Shown here: one piece after another, positions 27,086-37,160 of the stretch
How positions within the stretch are numbered: the stretch's first letter is position 1
Layout of the letters: each line of letters opens with the position of its first letter
DNA from: Polaribacter sp. Q13
GTDB taxonomy: Bacteria; Bacteroidota; Bacteroidia; Flavobacteriales; Flavobacteriaceae
Direction of reading: 5' to 3'
Assembly (NCBI RefSeq): GCF_016858305.2
Contig: NZ_CP074436.1
Location: 268,001-332,000, forward strand
DNA length: 64,000 nt
Translations under genes and position numbers: made by a program
Notes under the pieces: model-generated
Seen by the model: the letters and a program-made list of their open reading frames with translations, nothing else
What the model was told of the DNA's origin: nothing
Database searches by the model: none

Positions 27086-27390
27086 TCTTTTTTTGTTTCT
27101 TATAGAAAACAAAAATATTAAATTATATAGACTTAGTATTACGTTAATGATAAAGTTATTGCAGGAATATGTGTAACTTTTGTTATAGTAATAAGAAATA
27201 CTACTTACTCGACGGTATTTCTATAAAAACGAGTGTACAAAAAGAAATAATTTGTTTACAATTACTTAAAAAACAAAAATAATGTTCTCTTTTTTTCAAA
27301 AACAGAAACAAATTACTAAAGTGTGCATTAAAAATGTATAATATTGAGTAAGTTGCCTACTTAATTAAAATACAAATAAATTGGTTTAAA
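27086..27390. other. Divergent intergenic region between cobQ and the LytTR regulator
   Basis: About 305 AT-rich bases must hold divergent promoters for cobQ and the two-component genes. An 8-bp inverted repeat AGAAATAC/GTATTTCT (27194-27201 and 27215-27222) with a 13-base spacer could be an operator. I see no cobalamin riboswitch core, no RNA gene and no convincing ORF. A T-rich run at 27280-27297 is unremarkable. Confidence 0.5.
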
Positions 27391-28161
27391 ATGGATATTG
27401 TTATTATTGAAGATGAAGATTTAGCAGCAGCATCTTTAGAAAACTTATTATTAAAAAGTACGTATTCTATACATATTAAAAAACGATTAGAAAGCGTAGC
27501 GCAATCTATAGCGTGGTTTAAAAATAATACCTGCGATTTAATTTTAAGTGATATTCATTTAGGAGATGGGGAAAGTTTTGAGATTTTTGAAGCTTTAAAA
27601 ATCAATGTTCCTATAATTTTTACAACGGCATTTGATCAATATGCCATACAATCATTTCAATTTTTTGCTATTGATTATTTATTAAAGCCATACGACAAAC
27701 ATAAATTAAATGCTGCACTAGAAAAGTATAAAAATTACGCGATAACTCCTGCTAAAGATTCTAGTGATTTAGAAAAACTATTAAATCATTTTAAAAAACC
27801 TAAAGAGCCTAAAGAAGCACAACAACGGTTTTTAGTTTCTAGAGGCGAAAAATTAATTTCTATAACTGCTGATGAAATTGCCTATTTTATGGCAGAAAAC
27901 AAGTCTCTTTTTTTATTTACCACAAAAGGGGATAGTTTTTTGTATGATGATACTATCATGAATCTAGATTTAAAGTTATCAAAAAAAGATTTTTTTAAAA
28001 TAAATAGAAAATACATTGTAAGCCATACAGCTATAAAAACAATTATCAAATACAGTCAGAATAGATTAAAAATAGAATTAGAACCTTCATCTAAACAGAA
28101 TGATTTTGTTTTAATTAGTTCAAAAAATGTGCGTTCTTTTAAAGAATGGTTAAATAATTAA
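27391..28161 (+). CDS. LytTR-family response regulator
   Basis: A 256-residue regulator. The receiver domain (1 to about 120) has the acidic pocket EDED (7-10), phospho-acceptor D54 in LILSDIHLGDG, a switch residue in IIFTTAFD and K99 in DYLLKPYD. The C-terminal LytTR DNA-binding domain (about 150-256) starts RFLVSRGEKLISI and has the typical FFKINRKYIVS. The kinase gene starts one base after its stop. LytTR domains bind pairs of direct repeats about two helical turns apart; such a pair lies at 29810-29843, ahead of the metalloprotease operon, which is the probable target. Confidence 0.95.
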   Translation: MDIVIIEDEDLAAASLENLLLKSTYSIHIKKRLESVAQSIAWFKNNTCDLILSDIHLGDGESFEIFEALKINVPIIFTTAFDQYAIQSFQFFAIDYLLKPYDKHKLNAALEKYKNYAITPAKDSSDLEKLLNHFKKPKEPKEAQQRFLVSRGEKLISITADEIAYFMAENKSLFLFTTKGDSFLYDDTIMNLDLKLSKKDFFKINRKYIVSHTAIKTIIKYSQNRLKIELEPSSKQNDFVLISSKNVRSFKEWLNN

Positions 28162-28162
28162 T

Positions 28163-29803
28163 ATGCAAACCTCTATATTTTGGACTCGTTTAAAAAAACA
28201 TCGGCAATATTTATATATAAGTATGCTGTTGATTGCTGTATTTTTTATTGGTAGTTCGTTAATTACTCCTAAAATCACATCGGTTACAGAAGATTTAATT
28301 CAAGATATTATTCAAGGAAATTTAAAATCCAAAGAAAATATTGTCGCTTTTGAATTTAATCAACTGAATAGCTCTTTTAAAAATTCACAAAAGATTCTTC
28401 GAAATTCACAAAATAATTCTTTTGAATTTTTAAAGGAAAAATTACTATTCACATCAGATCTAGCCATAGAGAACCATAGTATTTATAATAGTTTCGTTTC
28501 AATTGTTTCGTCTAATAAATTACATGAAACTCATTTTTCTAACAAGGAAGATTCTTTATATCAAAAAGAAATAGATACATTTCTAAAAGATATTCATTTT
28601 GTAAAAGATGAGGTGGTTATAGATACTATAGTTACAAGGGCGGATAAAGTAATTAATAGGAAAATTTATATTAAAAAGCTACCTAACAATAAAGTTGTTT
28701 ATACAGGTTACGATGTTGATTTAATTTCATTTTGGAGCTATTTTTCAGAGACTTATAAAGGAGATGGAGGCTATACGGTAGTTACAAATAAAGATGGTAT
28801 TTGCATGTTGCATCCTGACACAAAGTATATTGGAAAAAAAATAGAATCCTATTTTAGTACAATTTCTATTAAAAAAATTCTAAACAGTTCACTTAAAATT
28901 AATGGATATTTCGTTCCAAATAATATCAATTCCCTTAAAGATAAGGCGATTTCTGAATTTTTGGGTTTAGAGGTCTTACGTTATTATGATACTATTAAAA
29001 TAGGAAATACACCTTTAATAGTAGTGGTTAGTTTTCCTGTGGGTATTCATTTAAAAGAAACTACAAAAAATATACAAGGATATTTTTCGTGGATTAGTTT
29101 TTTGGCTTTTACTACATTTATGTTGCTCTTAATAGCTTCTAGATTGCAGTTAAAAAAAGAATATGTAGAGAATTTAAAGGTTGTAGAAGAGAAGGAACAA
29201 TTAACATATAGCAACGAAAAGTATCAGAAAGAAAATGCAATTCTTCAATTGAATCAACTTAAGAAAAAAATAAATCCACATTTTTTATTCAATAGTTTAA
29301 ACTCTTTGCATGTTTTAATTGATTTAAATCCAGATTTATCACAACAGTTTGTATTAAAGTTAGCGGATGTTTATAGATACCTTTTAGATGAGAGAGACGG
29401 AAATTTAATTTCAGTAAAAAGAGAAATGAGCTTTTTAGAACAATATATTTTTTTACAAGAAATTAGATTTAATAAGAGCTTACATGTAACAATTAAAAAT
29501 AATTGTGATGATACAATTTTAGTTAAAAAAATACCATTTCTCTCTTTAGAAACGTTGGTAGAAAATGCGATAAAACATAATGAAATAACTAAAATAAATC
29601 CGTTGATTATTACAGTTCTTATTGATGAAGATTTTATTACCATTAAAAATAATTACACACCAAGAAAGTGTAAAGCTAAAGATAGTCATCATATTGGATT
29701 GACTTATTTAGAGAATACGTATCAATTTTATAATATATCTGCTTTTAAAACAGGGGTAATTGATGACGAATTTGTGTGCATATTGCCATATATTACTCAA
29801 TAA
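28163..29803 (+). CDS. Cache-domain sensor histidine kinase (LytS/His_kinase type)
   Basis: A 546-residue membrane kinase. TM1 (about 17-34) and TM2 (about 307-328) bracket a periplasmic sensor of some 270 residues, with a Cache-like motif DGGYTVVTNKDGICMLHPDT (201-220). A coiled-coil linker (about 335-368) leads to the His_kinase block KKINPHFLFNSLNSLH with phospho-acceptor H373. The ATPase N-box is ETLVENAIKHN; a short GLTYLENTY segment replaces the classical G boxes, as is common in this class. It pairs with the LytTR regulator just upstream. Cache domains bind small molecules such as amino acids or carboxylates. An amino-acid or peptide cue would fit the downstream protease operon, but this is an inference. 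Confidence 0.93.
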   Translation: MQTSIFWTRLKKHRQYLYISMLLIAVFFIGSSLITPKITSVTEDLIQDIIQGNLKSKENIVAFEFNQLNSSFKNSQKILRNSQNNSFEFLKEKLLFTSDLAIENHSIYNSFVSIVSSNKLHETHFSNKEDSLYQKEIDTFLKDIHFVKDEVVIDTIVTRADKVINRKIYIKKLPNNKVVYTGYDVDLISFWSYFSETYKGDGGYTVVTNKDGICMLHPDTKYIGKKIESYFSTISIKKILNSSLKINGYFVPNNINSLKDKAISEFLGLEVLRYYDTIKIGNTPLIVVVSFPVGIHLKETTKNIQGYFSWISFLAFTTFMLLLIASRLQLKKEYVENLKVVEEKEQLTYSNEKYQKENAILQLNQLKKKINPHFLFNSLNSLHVLIDLNPDLSQQFVLKLADVYRYLLDERDGNLISVKREMSFLEQYIFLQEIRFNKSLHVTIKNNCDDTILVKKIPFLSLETLVENAIKHNEITKINPLIITVLIDEDFITIKNNYTPRKCKAKDSHHIGLTYLENTYQFYNISAFKTGVIDDEFVCILPYITQ

Positions 29804-29809
29804 TAGTAT

Positions 29810-29843
29810 TTCACTCCGTTTTTTAATGAGTTCACTCTGTTTT
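29810..29843 (+). promoter_or_regulatory. Direct repeat, probable LytTR binding site
   Basis: Two 13-base copies, TTCACTCCGTTTT (29810-29822) and TTCACTCTGTTTT (29831-29843), differ at one base and start exactly 21 bases apart, two helical turns. This is the usual geometry of LytTR sites (compare AgrA). They lie between the kinase stop (29803) and the metalloprotease start (29888). A 12-base palindrome GTTATTAATAAC follows at 29854-29865. Confidence 0.65.
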
Positions 29844-29887
29844 GTTTTTCTAAGTTATTAATAACAAGCAAATTTGATGTTTTAACA

Positions 29888-32452
29888 ATGTCATTTATGA
29901 AAATATCCTCTTTAAAAGGCGCTTTATTGGTTCAGTATTTAATTGTTTCTATTTTGATGATTACCAGCTTGTCTAGTTTTTCTCAAGATAAAAAGGATAC
30001 CTCTGATAAAGAAAATCAAGAAAAAAAAGATTCTATAAAACCTACGGATGCTAAAAAATTGACGTATCAGAAATTTTTAAAAGAAGGAAACGTTAAAAAA
30101 GGATTGTTCAATGTATATTCTATAAAAGAAGATTACTATTTTGAAGTTCCAGATTCATTATTATCTAGAGATTTATTAATTGTAAATAAAGTATCTAGTG
30201 TTCCTTATGCTCTAAACGGACATGGGTTAAACAAGGGAATGACTTTTGAAACCAAACTTGTTCGGTTTTATAAAGACACTGTTTTAAACAAAGTTTGGGT
30301 TAAAACGATAAACCCTAGGGTTCAATCTCCAGAAAATGATGCAATTACTTTATCTGTTAAAGATAATTTTGGAGAATCTATTATAGAAGAGTTTGAAATT
30401 GAAACAAAAAATACAGACTCTACTTCTGTATTTATTAAAGTGAATAAAATTTTTAATGGTAAAGAGCAAAGTTTTAGCGATGTACTAACCAATATTGGTT
30501 TGGGAGGAAGTGTAAAAACAAACTTATCTATTTTAGAAAGCATTAAATCTTTTCCAGAAAACATTGTTGTAAAATCTTTGTTAACCACTTCTGTTAAAGA
30601 AGGCGGAAGTGCAGCATTACCTTTAACAATTGGTATTACTACAAATATTGTTTTATTGCCAACAGATGTAATGAAACCTCGTTTTTCAGACAAACGTATT
30701 GGGTATTTTACAAAACCGATGGATTATTTTTCTGATGATCAACAAGAAGTTGAATCTAGAGGAATGATTACAAGATGGAAATTAGAACCTAAAGAAGAAG
30801 ATATCGAAAAATATAAACGAGGAGAATTGGTGCAACCTAAAAAACAAATTATTTATTATTTAGATCCTGCTACCCCAAAACAATGGCGCCCTTTTATAGA
30901 ACAAGGTGTGTATGATTGGAATGTGGCTTTTGAAGCTGCTGGATTTAAAAATGTATTAAAAGTAAAGTTTCCATCTAAAGAGGATAAATATTTTGATGCA
31001 GATGATGTTCGCTATTCTGTAATTACCTATGCAGCATCAGAAAAACAGAATGCTATGGGACCTTCTATTGTAGATCCTAGAAGTGGAGAAATATTAGAAT
31101 CAGATATTATTTGGTGGCATAATTTAATGAAAGGTTTACATTCTTGGATTCGTGTGCAAACAGGTCCTATCGATCCAAAAGCAAGACCAAACAAGTTTTC
31201 TAACCAACATATGGGAGAAGCAATTCGTTTTGTTTCATCGCACGAAGTTGGCCATACCTTTGGATTAAAACATAACATGGGCGCATCATTTAGCTATCCA
31301 GTAGATTCTTTAAGATCTAAAACGTTTACCTCTAAAATGGGAGGAACAGCACCGTCTATTATGGATTATGCACGTTTTAATTATGTAGCGCAACCAGAAG
31401 ACAATGTTACAGATATTACCCCTAAAATTGGTGTGTATGATACCTATGCAATTGATTGGGGATATAGATGGATGGATGAGACATCTGCTCACCAAGAAAT
31501 TTCAGTATTAAATCAATGGATTCGCAAACACGAAAATGATCCTTTATATTTTTATGGACCACAACAAGGTGAAGTAATTGACCCTAGGTCTCAAAGTGAA
31601 GATTTGGGAGATAATGCTGTAAAAGCAAGTGAGTACGGATTGAAGAATTTAAAGAGAATATTACCAAATATTTTAAATTGGACAGCAGAAGAAGGACAAG
31701 GTTATTACAAAGCATCAAAATTGTACAAAGCAGTTATAGATCAATGGGAAACTTATAATGGTCATGTAATGGCAAATATTGGTGGAGTTTATGTAAACAA
31801 TACCGTTTATGGAGATGGTAAAAATACTTTTGAACCTGTATCTGTTAAAAGACAAAAAGAAGCACTGAATTATATTATAAAAAATGCTGTTTTACCACAA
31901 AAATGGTTGTTTATGCCAGAAACTATCAATAAAGTTTTTGCAGTAAGAGATGCGCCAGATGGAGAACGATATTATTCTCCTGTTTCTATGTTACGTATTT
32001 ATCAAACAAACGTTATTTACGCTTTGATAAAAACAGATAGATTGATGAGAATTACAGAAAATGAAGTTTTAGTGAAAGATAATCAAGAGGTTTTTACAGA
32101 AGAGTATGTATTTGATCGTTTATTTGAAGCCATTTTTAAGAAAACTGTAAAGGGAAAATCTTTAGATATGTTTGATCGTATTACACAAAAAAACTATGTA
32201 GATGTGTTAACTGTAGATAGAAATAAACTACTAGAGAAAACAAAGAAAAAAACACTTTCAGAAGATTCAGAAAACTTTAAAAATGTACACTTCTCATACT
32301 TACCAAGAGTAGCAGATATAGGGACTAATAAAAGAGCTGCATTAGAAAAAGTATTAAAGCTTTTAAAGAAAAAAGAACATAGAGGAGATAGCGCAACTCA
32401 GGCACATTATAGTGACTTAATAGCGAGAATTGAATATAATTTAAAAAACTAA
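29888..32452 (+). CDS. Secreted zinc-dependent metalloprotease (DUF5117/DUF5118 type)
   Basis: An 854-residue protein. A signal peptide ends near LSSFSQDKK (about residue 34); M4 at 29897 is an alternative start. Residues of about 55-310 resemble DUF5118/DUF5117 and are beta-rich. The catalytic metzincin-like motif is HEVGHTFGLKHN (H452, E453, H456, third ligand H462), followed by PSIMDYARFNYVAQPED, which supplies the Met-turn. This family is common in Bacteroidota and acts in the periplasm or at the cell surface. It is the first gene behind the LytTR repeat and ends 3 bases before the SusC gene, so protease and transporter are probably co-expressed. Its substrate is unknown. Confidence 0.92.
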   Translation: MSFMKISSLKGALLVQYLIVSILMITSLSSFSQDKKDTSDKENQEKKDSIKPTDAKKLTYQKFLKEGNVKKGLFNVYSIKEDYYFEVPDSLLSRDLLIVNKVSSVPYALNGHGLNKGMTFETKLVRFYKDTVLNKVWVKTINPRVQSPENDAITLSVKDNFGESIIEEFEIETKNTDSTSVFIKVNKIFNGKEQSFSDVLTNIGLGGSVKTNLSILESIKSFPENIVVKSLLTTSVKEGGSAALPLTIGITTNIVLLPTDVMKPRFSDKRIGYFTKPMDYFSDDQQEVESRGMITRWKLEPKEEDIEKYKRGELVQPKKQIIYYLDPATPKQWRPFIEQGVYDWNVAFEAAGFKNVLKVKFPSKEDKYFDADDVRYSVITYAASEKQNAMGPSIVDPRSGEILESDIIWWHNLMKGLHSWIRVQTGPIDPKARPNKFSNQHMGEAIRFVSSHEVGHTFGLKHNMGASFSYPVDSLRSKTFTSKMGGTAPSIMDYARFNYVAQPEDNVTDITPKIGVYDTYAIDWGYRWMDETSAHQEISVLNQWIRKHENDPLYFYGPQQGEVIDPRSQSEDLGDNAVKASEYGLKNLKRILPNILNWTAEEGQGYYKASKLYKAVIDQWETYNGHVMANIGGVYVNNTVYGDGKNTFEPVSVKRQKEALNYIIKNAVLPQKWLFMPETINKVFAVRDAPDGERYYSPVSMLRIYQTNVIYALIKTDRLMRITENEVLVKDNQEVFTEEYVFDRLFEAIFKKTVKGKSLDMFDRITQKNYVDVLTVDRNKLLEKTKKKTLSEDSENFKNVHFSYLPRVADIGTNKRAALEKVLKLLKKKEHRGDSATQAHYSDLIARIEYNLKN

Positions 32453-32455
32453 ATC

Positions 32456-35400
32456 ATGAGAAAATTAATATATCTATTAGTTTTTATACCCAGTTTACTT
32501 ATTGCGCAGCAAGAAAAAGTAATAAGTGGTAAAGTTATTGACGCTGGCTTTCAAATGCCAATTGTTGGAGCTTCCGTTTATGCATCCTCTGCAATTATAG
32601 GGAATGAGACCAATACAAAAGGAGTTATACAAGGCACAATGTTAGGAACTACCACAGATTTTGATGGTGGATTTTCTCTAAAAATAGGAGCAGATATTAA
32701 ATTTATCTTGGTTTCTTATATCGGATATGAAACTGAAAAAATTGATGTTTCTAATGTAACTACAAATTTATCTGTTGTTTTAAAGGAAACAGCAGAACGT
32801 TTAGATGAAGTTGTTTTAACGGGATATCAAAAAATAGAAAAACGTAAAATTACGTCTTCTTATACAAAAGTGGAAATGACAGACATCACTCAAGCAGGTG
32901 TTGCTAGTGTAGATCAAATGTTGGTTGGGCAATTATCGGGTGTTTCTATTCAACCTATTAGTGGTGCTCCTGGTGCTCCTTCAAAAATATCTATTAGAGG
33001 AGCTGCAACTTTAAATGGTTCTTCAGATCCTTTATGGGTGTTAGACGGAATTCCGTTAGAAGGAAATGATATTCCGCAAGATTTTAGAGATAAAGATAAT
33101 ATCGATAATTTACAATCGTACCCAATTGCAGGATTAAATCCAGAAGATATAGAAAGTATTACCGTTTTAAAAGATGCTTCAGCTACTTCAATTTATGGAG
33201 CAAGAGCAGCAAACGGAGTTATTGTGATCACTAGTAAAAATGGAAAAAAAGGAGCAATGCGCATTAATGTAAATGCAAATGTATTTGTAACTCAAAAACC
33301 AGATTTTAGTAAGTTAAATTTAATGAATTCTGCTCAAAAAGTAGACTTCGAATTACTTTTGGCAAGTAGATCCGATTTAAAATACCAACAAGATAGAGGA
33401 GAAGTAGCCAGAATATTAAACAGCTATGGTGAGTACAATAATTTTAGAGATAATGGTTTTGGTAGTATTTCTAACGATGCTCAAAATGATATCAATAATT
33501 TAAAAAACACCAATACTAATTGGGGTGACGAATTGTATGAAATGGCTATAAACCAACAATATGGTGTTAGTCTTTCTGGAGGATCAGAAAATAATGATTA
33601 CTATTTTTCTACAGGTATTTTCGATGAAAAAGGAACAACGAAAGGTACAGGTCAGAAACGATTTAATATTACGTTAAAAGATAATTTTAATGTAAACAAG
33701 AAACTAAAAGTAGGGGTAGCGTTATTTGGAAGTCAAACCACAACATCTTCTTATATTACAGGAGCAGATGCATATACAAACCCTTCTAATTATTCAAGAA
33801 ATGCCAATCCATATTTAAAAATAAAGGATGCGGATGGCAATTATATGTATGATCCAGATTTGGTAGAAAGATCAGATTTAAATCTAGATTATAACATTTT
33901 AGAAGAAAGAGAAAATACGAATTACGAGTTAGTATCAAGCTCATTAAAAGCCATTTTTGATGTTGGTTATAAAGTTAATAAAGACATTCACTTTACAACT
34001 CAATTAGGTTTACAATTAGATTTTGATAAAACTGAAAAGTATAGTGCAGAAGACAGTTACTATACCCGTAAATATGAGCAAAGATCTGAATATGCATCAT
34101 CTACAGGTACTTCTTATTATATGCCTAAAGGTGGAATTATTCAGAATTGGAATGCAGATGTTTTTCAATATAACTGGAAAACAACAGCGAATTACAACAC
34201 TTCTTTTAATGATGTTCATGAACTAGATGTTATGTTAGGGACGGAATTTAGAAGAAATAAAAGAACACAAATTCATACCAAAGGTTTTGGTTACAACGCA
34301 AACACTTTAACTTCTGTTGCTATTACAGATGAGCGTTCATTAACAAATTCGTTGTTTGACCCTTATCAAAAAACATTGAGCGAAAATGCATATGCTTCTT
34401 TCTTCGGAACAGCTTCTTATACATACGATAAAAAATATACAGCTTTTACAAGTTTAAGATATGATGGGTCTAACTTGTTTGGGGTAAATCCTAAATATAG
34501 ATACTTACCTATTTGGTCTTTTGCCGGTTCTTGGAATGTATATAAAGAAGACTTTATGTATAATGTTGATTTTGTAACCGATTTAAAACTAAGAGCATCT
34601 TACGGTGTGCAAGGAAATATTGATAAATCTACATCACCTTTTGTAGTTGGAGAATATTATACAGAATCGATTCTTCCGGGAGTTAGCGAGGAAACTATTA
34701 GAGCGTTAAACGCACCTAATGGAAATTTAAGATGGGAAAAAACAGTATCCTCAAACGTCGGTTTAGATGTAGGATTATTAAATAATAAAATCTATATCTC
34801 AGGAGATTATTATGCTAGAAAAAGTACCGATTTAATAGGTTTAAGATCTGTACCATTAGAAAGTGGTTATAATTTTATCAATACCAATTGGGCTACTGTA
34901 AGTAATAAAGGGTTTGAACTTGCTATAAATACAACCAATATAAATACACCTAATTTTAAATGGACAAGTGGTTTAAATATCTCTCACAATAAAAGTATTG
35001 TTGATAATATTGAAATTAGAGAAGAAGACTTTAAACCTTCTTTAAAAGGATATAGTGTAAATGCCATTTTTGCAATTAAAACGGCAGGATTAGATAGCAA
35101 CGGATTACCATTATTTTGGAAAGATGGTAAAAAAGTTTCTGCAGTAGATTTTTACAATTTAGAAGCAGGAACAAATGGAAGTCAATTAACAAGAGAAGAA
35201 CACAGAAATTTATATTCTTATGTGGGCGATGGAACTCCGAAGTTTAGTGGTGGATTTAGAAATAGTTTTAAATACAAACAATTTGATTTACGTGTATTAA
35301 CAAACTTTAATATAAAACAAACTGTAAAAGCTGCTCCAAGTTACAACCTTGCTTTAGCACAACCAGGTAATAATTACAATACGGATATTTTAAAAGCAGG

Positions 35401-35749
35401 AACTGGTAATTATCCAGCATTAATAGGAGCAACTTCTCCTGGTTTCGATACAGATTTGGTGTACACTTGGTTCAATTCTTCAGATGACGGACAGACGTAT
35501 AATGACTTAGATATTTGGGTAAAAGATATCTCTTATATCCGCGTAAGCAGCATTAAGTTGAGTTATGCAATACCTATCAAAAAGTTAGAAAAGTTAAAAA
35601 TATCAAGTTTAAACTTTAACCTAGAAGGACGTAATTTATTTGTGATCGGAACAGATTATGATGGCTTTTTTGACCCAGAAACGTATGGTAGTTTGTATGC
35701 GCAACCTATTCCTAGAATTATTTCAGCAGGATTTAATCTTTCTTTTTAA
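32456..35749 (+). CDS. SusC/RagA-family TonB-linked outer-membrane transporter
   Basis: A 1,097-residue SusC-like protein. A signal peptide ends near LLIAQQ (residue 18). A carboxypeptidase-regulatory-like domain (about 22-115) contains an insert GNETNTKGVIQGTMLGTTTDFDGG. The plug domain (about 130-260) has LDEVVLTGYQ, VDQMLVGQLSGVSIQPISGAPG and VLKDASATSIYGARAANGVI, the SusC signature. A 22-strand barrel follows and ends GFNLSF. The SusD partner starts 10 bases later. Because a metalloprotease and a peptidase flank the pair rather than glycoside hydrolases, I infer peptide import like RagAB. Glycan import cannot be ruled out. Confidence 0.95.
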   Translation: MRKLIYLLVFIPSLLIAQQEKVISGKVIDAGFQMPIVGASVYASSAIIGNETNTKGVIQGTMLGTTTDFDGGFSLKIGADIKFILVSYIGYETEKIDVSNVTTNLSVVLKETAERLDEVVLTGYQKIEKRKITSSYTKVEMTDITQAGVASVDQMLVGQLSGVSIQPISGAPGAPSKISIRGAATLNGSSDPLWVLDGIPLEGNDIPQDFRDKDNIDNLQSYPIAGLNPEDIESITVLKDASATSIYGARAANGVIVITSKNGKKGAMRINVNANVFVTQKPDFSKLNLMNSAQKVDFELLLASRSDLKYQQDRGEVARILNSYGEYNNFRDNGFGSISNDAQNDINNLKNTNTNWGDELYEMAINQQYGVSLSGGSENNDYYFSTGIFDEKGTTKGTGQKRFNITLKDNFNVNKKLKVGVALFGSQTTTSSYITGADAYTNPSNYSRNANPYLKIKDADGNYMYDPDLVERSDLNLDYNILEERENTNYELVSSSLKAIFDVGYKVNKDIHFTTQLGLQLDFDKTEKYSAEDSYYTRKYEQRSEYASSTGTSYYMPKGGIIQNWNADVFQYNWKTTANYNTSFNDVHELDVMLGTEFRRNKRTQIHTKGFGYNANTLTSVAITDERSLTNSLFDPYQKTLSENAYASFFGTASYTYDKKYTAFTSLRYDGSNLFGVNPKYRYLPIWSFAGSWNVYKEDFMYNVDFVTDLKLRASYGVQGNIDKSTSPFVVGEYYTESILPGVSEETIRALNAPNGNLRWEKTVSSNVGLDVGLLNNKIYISGDYYARKSTDLIGLRSVPLESGYNFINTNWATVSNKGFELAINTTNINTPNFKWTSGLNISHNKSIVDNIEIREEDFKPSLKGYSVNAIFAIKTAGLDSNGLPLFWKDGKKVSAVDFYNLEAGTNGSQLTREEHRNLYSYVGDGTPKFSGGFRNSFKYKQFDLRVLTNFNIKQTVKAAPSYNLALAQPGNNYNTDILKAGTGNYPALIGATSPGFDTDLVYTWFNSSDDGQTYNDLDIWVKDISYIRVSSIKLSYAIPIKKLEKLKISSLNFNLEGRNLFVIGTDYDGFFDPETYGSLYAQPIPRIISAGFNLSF

Positions 35750-35759
35750 AAAATAATTT

Positions 35760-37076
35760 ATGAAAAAAATAATATATAGCATTTTTGTAATTTTAAGTTT
35801 TATCTCTTGTGATAAGTACTTAGATATTGAACCAGTAGGGCAGGTAATACCTAAATCTGTAGAAGAATATAGAAGTTTTTTAACTTCAGCATATTCAATA
35901 GCCAAAAATCATAAGGTTTTAACAACGTATAGAACCGATGAATTATCTTTAAGTACAGACGCAGCTGGAATAGAGTTTTATAAAGATCTTTTTATTTGGA
36001 ATGATGCAAACCCAAGTCCTTTAACAACTGTTTTTCCGTATGCTACTTTTTATAATACTATTTTTTACACCAATCATGTTATAAATAGTGAAGCTACTAT
36101 AGAAGGAAATTTGTCAGAGAAAGAACAATTGGTAGGAGAAGCGTACGCTTTACGTGCAATGCAGTATTTTGAATTGATAAATCTATACGCTAAACCTTAC
36201 AATAAAGTAACAGCAAATACAGATGCTGGTGTGCCAATTACTACTGAATATGATGCAGAAAAGGAGTATGCTGTAGAATCTGTTGAAGAAGTTTATGCAT
36301 TAATTTTAAGTGATCTTGCTAAAGCAGAAAGCTTATTAAACATTCAAAAACAAGAGGTAGGATATAATTATAGATTTTCTGTAGTTGCTATAAAAGCATT
36401 GAAGTCGCGTGTGTATTTATATCAACAAGAATGGCAAAAAGCAATAGACGCAGCAAATGAAGCACTTGCTATAAATGCTGAAATTCAAAATCTGAATTCT
36501 GATACTTCTATAATGCCATCAGAATATAATTCCGTAGAATCTATTTTGGCATTAGAAACCGTTGCTTCTGTAGATTTGGTTAGTAATACAACCATTTCAG
36601 ATGCTTTAATCAACGCTTATAATCAAACTACAGATTTACGTTTTCCACTTTATTTTAAGCAAAATACAGACGGAAGTTTTAGTTCTAAAAAAGGGGCAGA
36701 AACTAAATTTAAAGTTTCTTATAGAACAGCCGAATTAGAGTTAAACATTGCAGAATGTTTAGCAGCGTTAAATGAAGATGTTTTGGCAAAAGAAAAATTA
36801 ATATCGTTTGCAGAAAATAGGTACACAACCGATGGTTTTAATACTTATAAAGCAAACGTAAATTCATTAAATAGTAACGACCTAAAAATAGAAATATTAG
36901 AAGAACGTAGAAGAGAATTTGCTATTGAAGGACAAAGATGGAATGATTTAAGAAGAACTACGCAACCTAAATTAACTAAGATTTTTGACGGAGTAACCTA
37001 TATATTAGAGGAAAACGATGCTAGATATGTGATTCCTTTTCCTAATGATGCTACTATTAATAACCCTAATTTATAA
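35760..37076 (+). CDS. SusD/RagB-family surface lipoprotein
   Basis: A 438-residue lipoprotein with lipobox FISC and acylation at C17. The N-terminal CDKYLDIEPVGQVIPKSVEEYRSF and the TPR-containing core (EAYALRAMQYFELINLYAKPY, VVAIKALKSRVYLYQQEWQKAI) are typical of SusD. The C-terminal LEERRREFAIEGQRWNDLRR block is strongly conserved. It is shorter than most glycan SusD proteins (about 500-600), in the range seen for RagB-like ones. It forms the lid of the SusC transporter encoded upstream. A hairpin follows at 37087-37117. Confidence 0.95.
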   Translation: MKKIIYSIFVILSFISCDKYLDIEPVGQVIPKSVEEYRSFLTSAYSIAKNHKVLTTYRTDELSLSTDAAGIEFYKDLFIWNDANPSPLTTVFPYATFYNTIFYTNHVINSEATIEGNLSEKEQLVGEAYALRAMQYFELINLYAKPYNKVTANTDAGVPITTEYDAEKEYAVESVEEVYALILSDLAKAESLLNIQKQEVGYNYRFSVVAIKALKSRVYLYQQEWQKAIDAANEALAINAEIQNLNSDTSIMPSEYNSVESILALETVASVDLVSNTTISDALINAYNQTTDLRFPLYFKQNTDGSFSSKKGAETKFKVSYRTAELELNIAECLAALNEDVLAKEKLISFAENRYTTDGFNTYKANVNSLNSNDLKIEILEERRREFAIEGQRWNDLRRTTQPKLTKIFDGVTYILEENDARYVIPFPNDATINNPNL

Positions 37077-37086
37077 ATAAAAACAG

Positions 37087-37121
37087 TTGTAACCCTTTGT
37101 TATCTTATAGGTTACAATTTT
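37087..37121 (+). terminator. Hairpin with short T-run after susD
   Basis: A perfect 8-bp stem TTGTAACC/GGTTACAA (37087-37094, 37110-37117) with a 15-base loop is followed by TTTT. It may attenuate transcription between the SusD gene and the lipoprotein at 37161. The stem is modest, so readthrough is likely. Confidence 0.5.
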
Positions 37122-37160
37122 AATAATAAGATAAAAATAACCCAATTAAATATTTAAATT

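Noticed and set aside
27194..27222. Inverted repeat AGAAATAC/GTATTTCT as a terminator or riboswitch
   Set aside because: It has no T-run and none of the conserved cobalamin riboswitch segments; kept only as a weak operator candidate.
29854..29865. Palindrome GTTATTAATAAC as a separate operator
   Set aside because: Short and fully AT-rich at its centre, likely by chance; the nearby 21-bp-period repeat is the stronger signal.
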